From assembly GCA_015501055.1 (NCBI GenBank), contig JADNYV010000017.1, positions 62,001 through 126,000 on the forward strand: a stretch of DNA of 64,000 bases, written 5' to 3'. The translations under genes and the position numbers were made by a program. Under the pieces are notes generated by a model that saw only the letters and a program-made list of their open reading frames with translations, was not told the origin of the DNA and ran no database searches. Origin of the DNA: Mucidula mucida (Eukaryota; Basidiomycota; Agaricomycetes; Agaricales; Physalacriaceae). Numbering within the stretch: the first letter of the stretch is position 1; every line of letters begins with the position of its first letter. Shown in pieces: positions 45,781 to 58,500 of this stretch.

Positions 45781-46853
45781 ATGGTCAGCCCATCTCTATC
45801 TCGTTTGCGTCCAAGAGCGTGTTTTCATCTTTGACTTGACAGTTTCGAAACACATACGACTCAGACAACACCGTTTTCTCGCCCCAAGGACGACTTCACC
45901 AGGTGGAATATGCAGTCGAAGCCGTGAAGCAGGGTTCTGCGGCTGTTGGCTTGCGGTCCAAGACCCATGCGATTCTGCTTGCTCTTAAAGTGCGTCTGGC
46001 ATCAAATGGTCCAGGTCATTGACCTGATATTTTGTAGCGCTCGGCTGGAGAACTCGCCTCGTACCAGCAGAAGATGTTCCGGATAGACGACCACATTGGG
46101 ATCGCAATCGCTGGATTGACGTCGGATGCTCGCGTATTGAGGTGCGCGTACTATACTGCCCAGAGATCTAAGCTCATTCCCACCAGTAACTTCATGCGCC
46201 AGCAAGCTATGTCGTCAAGAATGATCTTCAATCGGCCAGTGCCCGTGAACAGGCTAGTGTCATCCATTGCCGACAGTGCGTACCCTTTGGGCTATCTATG
46301 CGCCATGACAATGACATGTGTATGAAGAGGCTCAGGTTAACACTCAAGAATACGGTCGACGCCCGTATGGTGTCGGTTTCCTTGTAATCGGTGAAGACCA
46401 GTCAGGACCGCATCTTTACGAATTCTCGCCCTCCGGAAACTCGTACGAGTATTACGCAATGGCCATTGGTGCCAGGAATCAGAGTGCCAAGACGTATCTT
46501 GAAAAACATTATGAGAGCTTTGCTGATTGTGCGTTCATCTAGCCTCATCGCGCTCTCTTTCACTTATTGATTCTTACAGGCTCACTGGACGACCTTATTC
46601 AACATGGTTTGCACGCGTTACGCGAAACCCTGCAGCAGGATAAGGAGCTGAACGTGAATAACACTTCGATCGGGATTGTTGGTGTTGGAAGCCCTAAAGA
46701 AACTAGCGCTCCTCCCTCTGGATCTTTCCGCATTCTGAAGGCGACAAGGTCGATGCATTCATCCAGACTATGATACCAAAAGAAGTTGCTCCTGCAGCTG
46801 TAGCAGCTCCTGCGCCAACGTCGACCGACGAAGATGTGCAAATGGAGGGGTAG
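45781..46853 (+). CDS. PRE5: 20S proteasome subunit alpha-6 (PSMA1/Pre5)
   Basis: Outer-ring alpha subunit of the 20S proteasome. The ATG at 45781 is followed at once by an intron, then [20 protein letters not shown] and [20 protein letters not shown], which fix the start. Later blocks: [60 protein letters not shown] and [20 protein letters not shown]. The C-terminus ends in an acidic tail (TDEDVQMEG). Near 46736 the frame must change between FRIL and [12 protein letters not shown]; one missing base restores it. The gene is essential in other fungi, so an assembly error is likelier than inactivation. It is convergent with COX15. Confidence 0.92.
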
Positions 46854-46949
46854 ACACTTACTGTAACAATTGTATTCTTTTCTGCATCAAGTGTGTGTAT
46901 TATATTGAGAGTGGTATTTCTAAATATGTCAAAAGAGGTAATGTATAGG

Positions 46950-48682
46950 TCAAGAAACTGTCTTCTTGCTCGCCCTCAACGCATTCTGCCACGCCACTGC
47001 AGCAGTGCTGGGTCTGCGGAAGGCCATGAGGGCATGAATCATAGCCGTCAAAAGTAGAACACTGCCTGCTTGGTGCCCTGCAGCCAAGGGAACCGGAACC
47101 ATGTACCATAATGTCGTGATACCCAATATGACTTGAATGTTGGCCATTCCGAAGGCAACCTTCGTTGCACCCCGGGTTGCAGCAGGTAACGCTCCTCGAC
47201 GCAAGCTCTGTAGATAGAGAGCGGCGATGCCAAAGTAGGTCAGCGTTGCCTGAAATTCCGGTCAGCACAGGTCTTCAATAACGGGGAAAACAGCGCTTGC
47301 CAAAACACGATGATCGAACTGAACGGTGACCGGATTTTCAGCATACTGCGCCACCAAAGATCAGACCGGTCAGATTTTTTGCTATACCGCGGATCAAGGA
47401 GTTCGTCCGAAGGAGGCGCAAGGCGTCCACCCATCAGCGGGAACTCGTTGTACAGCAATCCAGCATCGAGGCCCGCCACAAAGGCACCTGAAAACGCGTG
47501 AAGTGTACTGCAAGCAAACAGGATGGATATTCTTACCCGACATAGCAGTCAAGAAAACCATCCCGAATAAAATACGTGACTGCATTAACAGTTTACGCGA
47601 CAGTGGAGATTGAAGGACCTTCTGGAAGTCCTTGAGGGTCTGTCCATTCCATAATCCGCTGGTAGCAAACTTGTAATCCTTGATCGTCGCCAGTCCTGTA
47701 GAGAACATGGCACGTAGAGAATGAACGCCAGACCGAGATGGGCGGCGAGCCGATATTGGGAGACGCGGGGCACGGCGCCTGGAGTTTCCAGAAGTTGCTC
47801 ATCAAGCCCGGACTTGACCATGTACCACCCATAAGGCCCTGCGCGGCGAAGAGAGCTGATAGACCGGACAGTTTCCAGGCTAGGTTCTTGAGATCTTCTT
47901 GCGCCAATGAAATATGCCAATGGGAGGACGAACACCATTCCGACGAAGCGACCGAGGAAGCGATGACTCCATTCCCAAAAGAAGATGCGTTTGAACTCTT
48001 CTAAGGTAATGGAATGGTTCAGCCTATAATCACGCGTCAAAATAGTCCCGCAGCCGGGCAAGAAAGAAACAGACATTTTGAATTCGGGGGTATCTTTGTA
48101 CTTGGCAAACTCCTCTTCCCAGTCTTCGTGCGACAACGGTGGTATCGCACCTGTTATGGGTTTCCATTCCGTTATGCTAAGACCAGATTCTGTGAGGCGG
48201 TAACACCGCCCACAACAACGATGAGAAGGACGAGGTCGAGGATATCATGAGCCATATTCCGACAGATTTCGGAGGAAGGATGGGTAATTGGTCCTTGGTG
48301 TAGGACTGACTTCTACAGGGGTAGGTGTGGTCTTTGGAGCGTAGGAGTGGCCTTTCGAGGGTGGCAAAGGTTCCGGTTTCGGGAGGGGTACAGGTCGCTT
48401 TTGGAGGGATAGGTGCTTTCGGAGGAATTGGCTCTGATTTCGGTGGGGCTGCTTTACAGATTTTTTCGATGCTCGTTTTGGTGCTTTGGTCGCAGTTGCA
48501 TACTGAGCACGCAACGTGAAGGGCGCCTGTCGATTAGGCCATAGAATAGAACGCTGAAGGCCGCAGGATGACATACTCGGGCCAGAAAGACTGGACAGAC
48601 AGCGAGACGCGCATGCCCATTTCTGGGACACAAACAGCGAGCGAGCAGGCGCCCGAGCCGCCCCCAGCAAAGAGGGGATCAT
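46950..48682 (-). CDS. COX15: Heme A synthase Cox15, multiple frameshifts
   Basis: Cox15 is the multi-pass inner-mitochondrial-membrane enzyme that converts heme O to heme A for cytochrome oxidase. The start at 48682 gives a long Arg/Ser-rich import sequence (MIPSLLGAARAPARSLFVSQ). Conserved blocks: VVVGGVTRLTESGLSITEW, PPLSHEDWEEEFAKYKDTPE, FKRIFFWEWSHRFLGRFVGM (heme-ligand His region), WYMVKSGLDEQLLETPGAVP, RVSQYRLAAHLGLAFILY, FSTGLATIKDYK, AFVAGLDAGLLYNEFPLMGG, ENPVTVQFDHRVLA and a C-terminus with TKVAFGMANIQVILGITTLW. These blocks lie in different frames, with jumps near 48288, 48235, 47895, 47828, 47712 and 47340. Five of the six fit one missing base. The family is certain; the continuous reading frame is not. 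Confidence 0.88.
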
Positions 48683-48748
48683 GGAAGTGAAATGCAAAGT
48701 TGCAAGTCGAGGCCGTCTAGACTCGGCGTGATCTCGACGCGTCGCTGA

Positions 48749-48753
48749 CCAAT
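48749..48753 (+). promoter_or_regulatory. CCAAT box in the COX15/BolA shared promoter
   Basis: A CCAAT pentamer sits inside the 104 bp that separate the divergent COX15 and BolA start codons. CCAAT is bound by the HAP complex, which controls respiratory and iron-related genes in fungi. A 5-mer is weak evidence alone. Confidence 0.35.
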
Positions 48754-48786
48754 GACGACAGCGCATTAACTTGATCTGCAACTGTC

Positions 48787-49202
48787 ATGATGCTCCCGTT
48801 CACTAGACGGCTGTTCCCTGTTGCCCGCCAACTGCGGCTGTATTCGACACATCCTGCTGCTGCCGCCGACCTGCTCGAAGGGGAGCAAACTATACACGCG
48901 AAATTGACCGAAAAGTTTTCGCCTACTCAGTTGCAAGTTCAGATGTTTCCGGTGCGTAAATACATAACACTCTTACCTTGTCCTGAACGCGGTCGTATAG
49001 GCGGCTGTGGATCATTTTACGCTATTACTATCGCTTCCGAGGCCTTCAAGGGGCTAACGACACTCAAACAACATAAACTGGTCACAGAAACCCTCAAGAA
49101 GGAAATAGAAGGTATACACGGTCTACAAGTACGTTTCGGTCTCTATGGTCTAGTAGTACAATTCCATTCATTGTGCCTTAGATCAAGACCACCGTCGTAT
49201 AA
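48787..49202 (+). CDS. Mitochondrial BolA-family protein
   Basis: BolA proteins work with monothiol glutaredoxins to hand over iron-sulfur clusters. The start (48787; a second ATG follows at once) gives MMLPFTRRLFPVARQLRLYS, a clear import leader. The BolA fold follows: LTEKFSPTQLQVQ, then GGCGSFYAITIASEAFKGL, TLKQHKLVTETLKKEI and GIHGLQIKTTVV. Two introns are present. The segment before the first intron reads properly only if one base is supplied near 48942, giving the conserved DVSGG motif across the junction. Of the yeast proteins, the presequence points to the mitochondrial Bol1/Bol3 type. It is divergent from COX15, another mitochondrial metal-cofactor gene, and 60 bp tail-to-tail from the EFM6-like gene. 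Confidence 0.85.
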
Positions 49203-49262
49203 CGGTACACGCTGCCCAAGGATTACCAACGAACGAGGCTATCACGCCGGTCCGGGCATTCA

Positions 49263-50413
<1,151 letters not shown>

Positions 50414-50666
50414 CAGCAGCTCTTACACATCGCGCCATTCATTTTTCCTGATGCTTGCATAGCCCGTTTACTGTCTGCGTACATATACGCGCGAGAGAGC
50501 CGACGGAGAGAACGTGACAACTTCTTTTTGCTCCTTCTTCGCACTCGGAGTTGCCCACCCAGGTCCCTCGCCTCGCCTCGCCTCTATCTATCTACATCAT
50601 ATGCATCGTCTATCTGTCACCGGCCCCCGCCCAAAAACTCTCGTCCGCTCCGTATCTATATGGTCC

Positions 50667-51426
50667 ATGGACATCCTCAAAGACCCCACCCCAGCGAGCG
50701 CAGACTCCGTCCTGCCCAACGACCAAGTGTGGATGTGGTATGCCATTTCTTCCCTTCATCTCTCGAACGCCCGAACGCTCATGGCGAAGGTCCAACATCC
50801 ACAGCCTGCGGGAGTCGGCCGATGTCAAGCGCCGCTCGCGCGTCACCCACCACCGCAAACGCGTGCGCCCGCTGCCCCCCACACCAGCAGTAGTACTAGA
50901 GGCTGCGAAACGCGACCCCCACCACAGATACTCGAAACCGCTCCCATCGATCCCGGTTTCAGAGGCCGGTTGCTCGAAGGGCAAGGCGAGGGCTGCGGCG
51001 TCGAGCTCTGATCATGACGGCCGCAAACGGCGCCTGAGAAGGCTTCCGACGGTGCCCTTGCTGATACCACTTTCCGCCGGGTCATCCAGCACATCACAGT
51101 CGACAGGGAGACGCGACTTGCCCACACCTCCCCCATTGCTCGTAGTCACGCCTACTACGCAGCCATGCTCATCCACATTATGCATCAAGGATGGGCGTGC
51201 CACACCTCTAGACGAGACCCCACTTTGCTCCGAAATAGATTGGGATGTGGTGATGGACGAGATTCTGCATCGTTTCTCTTCCGTTTCTTCGCTCAATGTG
51301 AATATCATTGAAGAAGAGACTCCAAGTCTAGCCAGGAGTCGCAAATCAAATTACGCGTCGATGATGTACAAGGGAACGAACAGCACATTAAATGGACTCA
51401 TTGACATGCACTTGCTCCACGTATGA
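50667..51426 (+). CDS. Hypothetical Pro/Arg-rich protein
   Basis: I do not recognise this protein. The ATG at 50667 gives MDILKDPTPASADSVLPNDQ. A canonical intron (50738-50804, GTATGC...CACAG) then joins VWMC to LRESADVKRRSRV in frame, and the protein continues with KRVRPLPPTPAVVLEAAKR, RKRRLRRLPTVPLLIPLSAG and a more ordered tail with SEIDWDVVMDEILHRFSSVS. It ends MHLLHV. Most of it is disordered, basic and proline-rich; the acidic helix near the end could be a binding segment. It is divergent from the EFM6-like gene. The clean intron and long open frame support a real gene. Confidence 0.55.
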
Positions 51427-51664
51427 TACATTGTGACTGTACATCATATGTATGAACATCCTATATAGTCTGTAAGTTAATATGTAGACCATGTTGTAAT
51501 GATATTGTAGAATGGACAGTACCTCTGAAGATGAGGAAGAAATCAAAAGAACAACATGCAAAATAAAAGTCTAGAGATTCAAAAAGCAAACATACCAGCA
51601 CCAAACAAAATACAAGAACGAAAGAATAGGCTGAACGTTGAACACCGAACGTAACTTGGTGACA

Positions 51665-53255
51665 CTACTTCTTCTCCTTCTCCTTCTCCTTATCATGTGT
51701 GAAGATGCTCTTGAGGTTCAGTTTCCCAAAGATGGAGCTTCTCTTCTTCCGTGATGTGGTCGTGCCAGATTTTGATGACGGGGACGCTTTGGGAGACGAA
51801 GAATCGCCACTGGAAGGGAAAGGCTGGCTCTTTGATGGCGTAGCAGGCGCGCTGGCGCTTGCAGCAGTACCATTGGTAGAAGGAGCTTCAACCTTTGGCA
51901 CGTCAGCGGGCTTTGAGACAGCAGGCACCTCTACACCGTTACTTTTGGCCTCGCGATCCTCAATCTTCGCCTCAGTTAAAGGCGCGGCCGCTACCACGGC
52001 GTCAGCAGCTGGGACAGGCTCTGAGGCAGCGGCGGTATCAGGCTTAACCGATTCAGACGCTGTAACCACAGGAGCAGCAGATTTAGGCTCTTCCACAGCT
52101 ACTGTAGGCTCTGGGACAGCTTCGGGAACCGGTGCACTGGGTTGCACTTCTTCGACAGCTGGTGGGGGAGAAGGTGCCTCGGAAACGAGAATGCCAGGAT
52201 TAGCCTCACCAGAGGATTCAGTGGGAGGTACGAAAGGTAAACCTTCTACTTGAGTCTCACTAACCGGGGCAAGTTCCGGCGCAGGTACAACTGTGGGCGA
52301 AACGATTGGAGGCGGCAACTCTGCAGGCGGCGGAGACGGGATTGAAGGAGAAGCGGAAATAGGTAATATTGATGGCGTATGAGTGGAAGGGGAGTCTGTA
52401 GCAGAAGTTTCCGTCTGTGGCGACGGTTCGTTGTTCTCTGGCGCGTTGACCGGGACGATTTCGATGGGAACGATAGGGGCCACTTTTGTAGGCGGGGGAG
52501 GCTTTACAACAGGTTCGCTCTTGACTTCGGGCTCGGGTGCAGGCGCAGCTTGTTGTTCTTCGACAGCAGCCTGTGAAATTTTGTGAGACGGGGGTGGTAG
52601 ATGGATAATGAGATACAGCGCGTACCTGCACAGGATTTATAGGGTCTACGCCGACGACGGCCTGGATGGCGGCGCCGATACCCGACGCGACATACTCCAT
52701 AGTCGTGGACGTTCCCTCCGTTGCAGCGACCGTACTGATAACGTCTGAAACCAGTTGAGGAATAGGTCCTCCAATGACTACGTCGTCAAGCTTACCACCC
52801 TTGATATCAGCACCGTTCGTATCTGCCTTGGCTTCGACCGTCTCCGGCGCGACTACAGCTTCGGGAGTCTCCATAGGAGGAGGCGGAGGCTTGGATGGGG
52901 CAGTATATACGTTGTTGACGTTCCCAGAAGCGTCGGTCTCCGTGGGCTGGCTCGGAGTCGTCGTCCAGTTCCCGTCGACGATAAACTTGTATGCAATCTT
53001 CTCTTCCCAGGGAATTCTCGTCGTTGCTTTGAATCCGGTGCCTTCCTTGGTGAGGGTTATGGAAGAAGACCACTGAGGTAGAGGTTAAGGCCAAGATACT
53101 TCCGAGACAGTCTCGCGGCTTACTTGGTCGAATGTTCCAGTTACGATTACAGTGCTTGGCTCCGAGTGCGGCCTTCGCGCCTGTCAGTAACGAAAATAAG
53201 GCTCATGCTGCAGAAATGCACACCATTCGAACGTGATTTCATGTCGGTCGTCCAT
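51665..53255 (-). CDS. CBM48/AMPK1-type glycogen-binding-domain protein (Mdg1/Crp1-like)
   Basis: The N-terminus (start at 53255) reads MDDRHEITFEW, then after an intron TVIVTGTFDQWSSSITLTKE and WEEKIAYKFIVDGNWTTTPS, a complete early-set carbohydrate-binding module like that of AMPK beta and yeast Mdg1/Crp1. The rest of about 400 residues is low-complexity Pro/Ala/Glu/Ser-rich sequence, with a short block IPQLVSDVISTVAATEG resembling Mdg1-like proteins. It ends in a basic C-terminus, SIFGKLNLKSIFTHDKEK, rich in Lys. Yeast Mdg1 has been linked to pheromone signalling at the membrane and Crp1 to cruciform DNA binding; which role applies here is unknown. Splice sites are normal and no repair is needed. 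Confidence 0.75.
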
Positions 53256-53523
53256 TTGTTGAGAGACGGTATTGTTGGTAGCAAGTTGAAATGATAATAT
53301 TCAACAAATGCTGACGTTGCATTTGTTTGTCGCCGAGCATCTCTGACCGAAACATATTCGCGACCACCTCTGAGTCGTTGAATACGTCGAGCTCGTAGCG
53401 GGATTTAGTGCGCTAGAATGCGATTGAAATTGATTCCATTTTCGGCTGGATCGTGGCGTTAATTAATTTAGTCTCCTAATCGCGCCAGCGCGTACTATCA
53501 TCTCCTTTTACTGGTGGAGCGTG

Positions 53524-54612
53524 TCAAGCTGGTTGATTAGCCGCTCCTGCTATACTCGTCACCAGCGAGCAGGATGAATTGCTTCCGGGTGCACATTGCC
53601 AAGTCGTCAATGTACGTTTTTGTCGACGGTGTATACAATCAATCATAAATGTACAAAGATATCCCACCATGTTACCTAAAGTCAGTATACTACCTGCCTG
53701 TATGAGACGTGTAAAGTGATTCGGCGAATTCACTTGGTGGTACAGGCAATGCGTGTTCTCCGGGCTCAGTCCATTCCTACAACACGAGTCAGAGGAGAAG
53801 ACGTGTTGTTGCAAGTGCCATACATGTTCCATATGGTGTTCCACAACGTGAGGTGTAGGCATAGACATTGACGGTCCGGACTGAGCAGAGTTCTTCATTT
53901 TTGTAATGTAATCCCGCACGGTTTTGACGACAAGCTACACGCAAAGATTAGGCGAATATCGCGCGACGCGGAACAGAACGTACGCTGTGGTCGTCCTGAG
54001 ACGATCCAGAGAAACATGCAACGACAGCTATAGGACAACATGGTGCGTTCTTGATCGTGTTAGCTATCATGCACGCAAACAAGTATGAGATTTACCTCTA
54101 GCCATATCGGAAATGCTACTCCACATCAGTCGCGAATGCAACGCGTAAAGACGGCAAACGCACCTCCACCATGTACGCGAAATTCGGCTGGCATCCCCAT
54201 CTGCTTGGTTGTCTTGCCCATTGCATTCATCGACTTTTCAACGTAGAAACTGGAATGGCCGGTCCGCTTTACAACATCGACCATGCCTTGGAGACAGGCC
54301 CAGCTATCGAGGCTGACGTCTGCGCGGCCAGACGAGTGTCCCTGGTCGCCCACGGTGCACGCGAAGAGGGTGTGTCCTGCGATGGTTTGTACACTTATGA
54401 CAAGTCCGCAACCTGTCTCATGGCGCTGTGTGACACGGAAGCGCTTGCGCAACGAGAGGCCCTGTGGACGCGCGTCGGTTTCATGCTAGGCGATAGGTAA
54501 AGCAGTGAGCACTGACAAGTGTCACCGCGTCAGAGGCGGAAAACGATGGGAAACGATGGTCGCCTTCCTCCTTGAGAGCTCGAGTCGCTAGTTCTGCATC
54601 AAGTTGGGTCAT
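53524..54612 (-). CDS. UPF0303 / YBR137W-like protein (HbpS-like fold)
   Basis: A small soluble family related to heme-degrading HbpS-like proteins; in yeast YBR137W has been tied to the tail-anchored-protein pathway. The start at 54612 gives MTQLDAELATRALKEEGDHR. An intron follows, then LSLRKRFRVTQRHETGCGLV, SVQTIAGHTLFACTVGD (the GHTLF motif), VSLDSWACLQGMVDVVKRTG, HSSFYVEKSMNAMGKTTKQM and EFRVHGGGAFAV. Further introns lead to APCCPIAVVACFSGSSQDDH and VRDYITKMKN. Beyond KMKN the frame stays open through a Cys/His-rich stretch to 53524. This is unusual for the family and could be read past a missed intron or stop, so the C-terminus is doubtful. Confidence 0.65.
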
Positions 54613-54780
54613 TGGAGGAAATCCGCTGAACATGGAAGATAGTAGAGCGCCGGCGCAGTGACTGTTGGCGTCAAAGCCTTTGATGGTCACCCAAGTCACG
54701 GTTTAATCTCAAGGTTGGTTTGCAGGAGAGATGGGTGTATATTTACAAGTCTCATACGGAAATCAGAGTAACTACAAAGA

Positions 54781-55448
54781 TTACTCAAAATGTTCCGATT
54801 CGGTCGACGACGGCTTAGGTGGGCTAATGACTTTGATACTCTCTGCGGCAGTGTCAAAACAAAGCACAAAAGTACAGCAAGGGACTATGCATACCGTGGC
54901 GAAGGAAAATCTGTCGCTGGCCGTGAGGAGTGGTCGGGTCAGCGCCAGCCTCTGGTTCCTTGAGTTCAAAAGCAGTCTCAACATAGACACGGGAACCCTT
55001 CTTCAAGGTCATGAGGTAGCGGTTGGAAGCCTCTGAGAAGGAAAAGACACGGTGCCAGGTGGGCTTGGTAGGAGCATATTCTGCGCGTCGCCTATAAGTA
55101 GAGAACGAGGACTGCTCAGTTGGAACGCGTACCGCCTGTCTCAGGATCAGGTACGCCGGGGTTGGAGGTAGCAACGGTGTATCTTGGACGAGGGCTCAGT
55201 CGGTGAGAGACAGCGAAAGACGCGCACAGACTCACGTCACAAAAGATCTGTCATTCTTGGAGGACCTAGTCTCGGGGTCGGCACCAAGACGGCCAATAAG
55301 CGTGAGTTTCGCGAGATCCGCGCGACGAGCAGAGCTCGTTGAAAAGGCCTAATCATAAAGGTGGGTCAGCAGAAGCTAAGAGAAAAGAGAGAGATATTAC
55401 GCGAATGGAGGCGCGGGGAAGCGCAGAGGAACGAATGGCACTGAACAT
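54781..55448 (-). CDS. RIM1: Mitochondrial single-stranded DNA-binding protein
   Basis: Mitochondrial SSB protects single-stranded mtDNA during replication. The start at 55448 gives MFSAIRSSALPRASIR, then after an intron AFSTSSARRADLAKLTLIGR, an import leader running into the OB fold (LGADPETRSSKNDRSFVT). Later exons give RRAEYAPTKPTWHRVFSFSE and LKKGSRVYVETAFELKEPEA, then GQRQIFLRHESIKVISPPK once a short intron is removed, ending SEHFE at 54781. Length and motif order match fungal Rim1. It is divergent from HBS1 with only 105 bp between starts. Confidence 0.88.
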
Positions 55449-55553
55449 GGCGCGTTTTGAGAAAATGGCGGCAGGAAGGAAACGGTGTTGCCGTTGTTTG
55501 GCACGCAGTTTTATTCGTTTACGTCATGCGTCATAGTATACTCAACCTCTGCC

Positions 55554-58500
55554 ATGTCGCGACACAGGGACGTCCGCAATCTCAACCTTGACGGTGCGCT
55601 AGACATCGTCGTCCGTCACTCTTAATTGATATTCTCCCAGATGAACTCGACGACGATGCCTTGTCTGATGGAGGAGAGGAGGAAATGAGCGAGCAGGATC
55701 AGGGTATGCTGATCTACTCTTTGGAATGCCACATACCCTGATATACTGCAGCTACCTTGGAGGCTGCCTTTGAGCAGCTCATATCCGTTCTCGGCGACAG
55801 CAACACGACTGGTCTCTCAGACAAGGAAGTCAAGGCCGCCCTTTGGGAGGCATACTTCAATGTTGAGGAAACAATCGAATGGGCCCTAGGTGTGATAGGT
55901 CCAGAGGGTTTGATGGCTGTGTCTAACGGGGTTTAGGTGAACAAGAACGGCGACAATTGGCTCAAGAACGGAAAGGTGAGCGCTACTTACCCTTGTGTTT
56001 TCTTCGGTACCAGTTCGCCGCCGTACGCCTCGTGCCATCGCTCCATCCGCTGTCCTGCTCTACCGCCTCGCTCCCTCTTCGTCATCGCCTGAATCCCATC
56101 CTGATCACGGCCTTTGTTAGGGATGAGTGACAAATCTCTACCTGCCCTCCCCACGGATTCCGCACACTACAATGGCCAAGCCCCGCGCAATCTGCAGCCA
56201 GGCGTGCCACTAATATACCTATCCCAGCGGGAACAACAGGAATATCATGATGATGAAGACTCGCCACCTTCCACACCCAGAGAATACGACTCTAGTAGTA
56301 CTAGCTTCGAAGAACAACAACCCGTCCCGCGCCCCTTGAGCACTATCAGTGAACACACTGAGCGCACCATCTCCGAACTTACGCATCTCGCAGAGCGCGC
56401 GCGAACGCCTATGGTGGCTCGCAGCCGCAATCAAGGTATGTTCTTTGATTTCCCCAACAACATGATTTAATCATGGAACAGATCCTCCGTCAGAACTTGA
56501 GGAATATATGGATCCCAACACCATCCCTCTGTCTCCTTCAGACTCTGCCCTGCATAGGCTTTCACGCTACGAGCATCCGCCCTCACTGCCTCCCACCGAG
56601 TCGGAAACTTCAAACAGCTCCACACCGCGTCCTCCAAGCGTCTCTCTTCCTCCGTTGGAATCAATACCGGATATACCAGATCTGTCGTCCCGGTCCGCGC
56701 GTCCAACCACCGCCCAAAGAAAGTGTCCAAGTTGGCGCAACTTGCGTCTGCTCGTGCTCACAGCAAAGCTTCAGTTTCTGGCACCGAAAAGTCCGGTCCA
56801 TCTGGGAGCGATATTGACGAGGGCTCTGTGAGGACATGGTCCGCCCTTCGTCCAGTTTCGGCCTCGGTTCCACCAGCCAGTTCGGTTACATCCACGCGTT
56901 CCTCCACTTCATCATATGTGCGTCGGGCGATTCAGAGCGCGATGGAGTTGGAAGCTTTAGATGCTCCCCGTCCGCCAAGGGTACCATCCAAGGATACCAT
57001 ATACAAGCAGGCTATGTCCAATTCTAATCCTGTTCAGGGGACGGCGGACACCGTTCCTACTCCTTCGTCAACTCCCTCCGCCGTATCAAAGTCGCTACAC
57101 GTCCCAAGACCTGCCGCGCCAACGCCTACCAAAGCTTCAGAGCAGCCCCAGCCACCTAAAGCTCCATCAAAACTAGCATTGTTAGCTCAGGCAAAGAAAG
57201 CATCACAGACGAAAGCTGCGTCACCAACCAAGGCATTTGTTCAGGCTCAGGAGACTATGAATACGCTTGCGAAAACGGTAGATCCTGATATTGGTCAAGT
57301 ACCCAAAGCGGGTCGGCAATATACCAAGATCCTTGAACCTGTCGCCAATGGGGACTCTGTCACGACAGCCATCACATATTCCTACGAATCCTTGAGAACG
57401 CTCACTGATCCGTCACGGCGACCTCAAGAGGCGCTACGACTCGTTGGTGTTGACGAAGCATCAGAGAAGAAGCCTTCGAAATTAGCGGCAAAGGCAAAGA
57501 AATCGCAGCAAAAGGATAAGCCACTTCCTTTGACGGAGGAAAATATTGCCCTTGCTACTACCCCTCCCGCGATATTTCTCCCTTCAACGGCGGCTCGCAA
57601 TCGTGCGTCGCCTTCGGCATTCGCAACTATCCTTGTCGATGATCTGACCCATTCCCAACCCAAAGATAAGCACAAGCACAGGCATGGGAGACACAAGTCA
57701 AAGGAGGTCAACGACGCTGTGGACGAGGAGACGCAGACAAGCAAGAAAGTGCACAAACATCGTGTGCCGGATTGGCTGCTAAGACTGGTTTCAAGTTTGA
57801 TGAGCCCAGTCCTGACGATGTGGTTATACGGGCGCGCGAGGGAACATCGCTGAGGTCTCGACACGCCCCTCCTTCTCCCACACAGTCGCGGACCAAAGCA
57901 GTGTCTTCCCGAGCATGATATCCCCCCTCTTTCTTTCTATCCTTATTTTTTTCGTTTCATTTCCTTGTTGTTTGTGTTTTTGTATTCTTATTTGTTTTGT
58001 AATCTTATAGCTGCGAGAGAGAAAGAGAAGCTCCAAAGACAGGCTCAGCAAAAGAACGTTGCCGCGCTCAAGGCCCAAGGATCGAGAGCTGGGTCGCCAT
58101 CACCGTCGAAAAAGTCAATCGGGATCTCCAGTCCTGCACGATCAGGCGCGGTCACTCCTGCGAGGGGAGGGAACGACCAACGAGCGCTGGACTTGTCTGC
58201 GTTGAATTTAACGTCCAACGACGAATATGTTCCTACTGAGGAACCGCCGAAGGTAGTCCTTGCGAGAGAGAAAGTTCTGGAGGAAGCAAGAAAGGCATTG
58301 GAGCGGCAACAGGCAAGCGATTTCAAGTTGGTCAGTCTTGTTGTTATCGGTATGTTTGGTTGTGGTTTTAGAGGATCAGTGGGCTAATGTCTCTTAGGTC
58401 ATGTTGATGCTGGGAAGTCGACCTTGATGGGGCGGCTGTTGTACGAGACGGGGAGATTAGACGAAAAGACCCGAGTCGCCAACGAACGAGGAAGCTCTAA

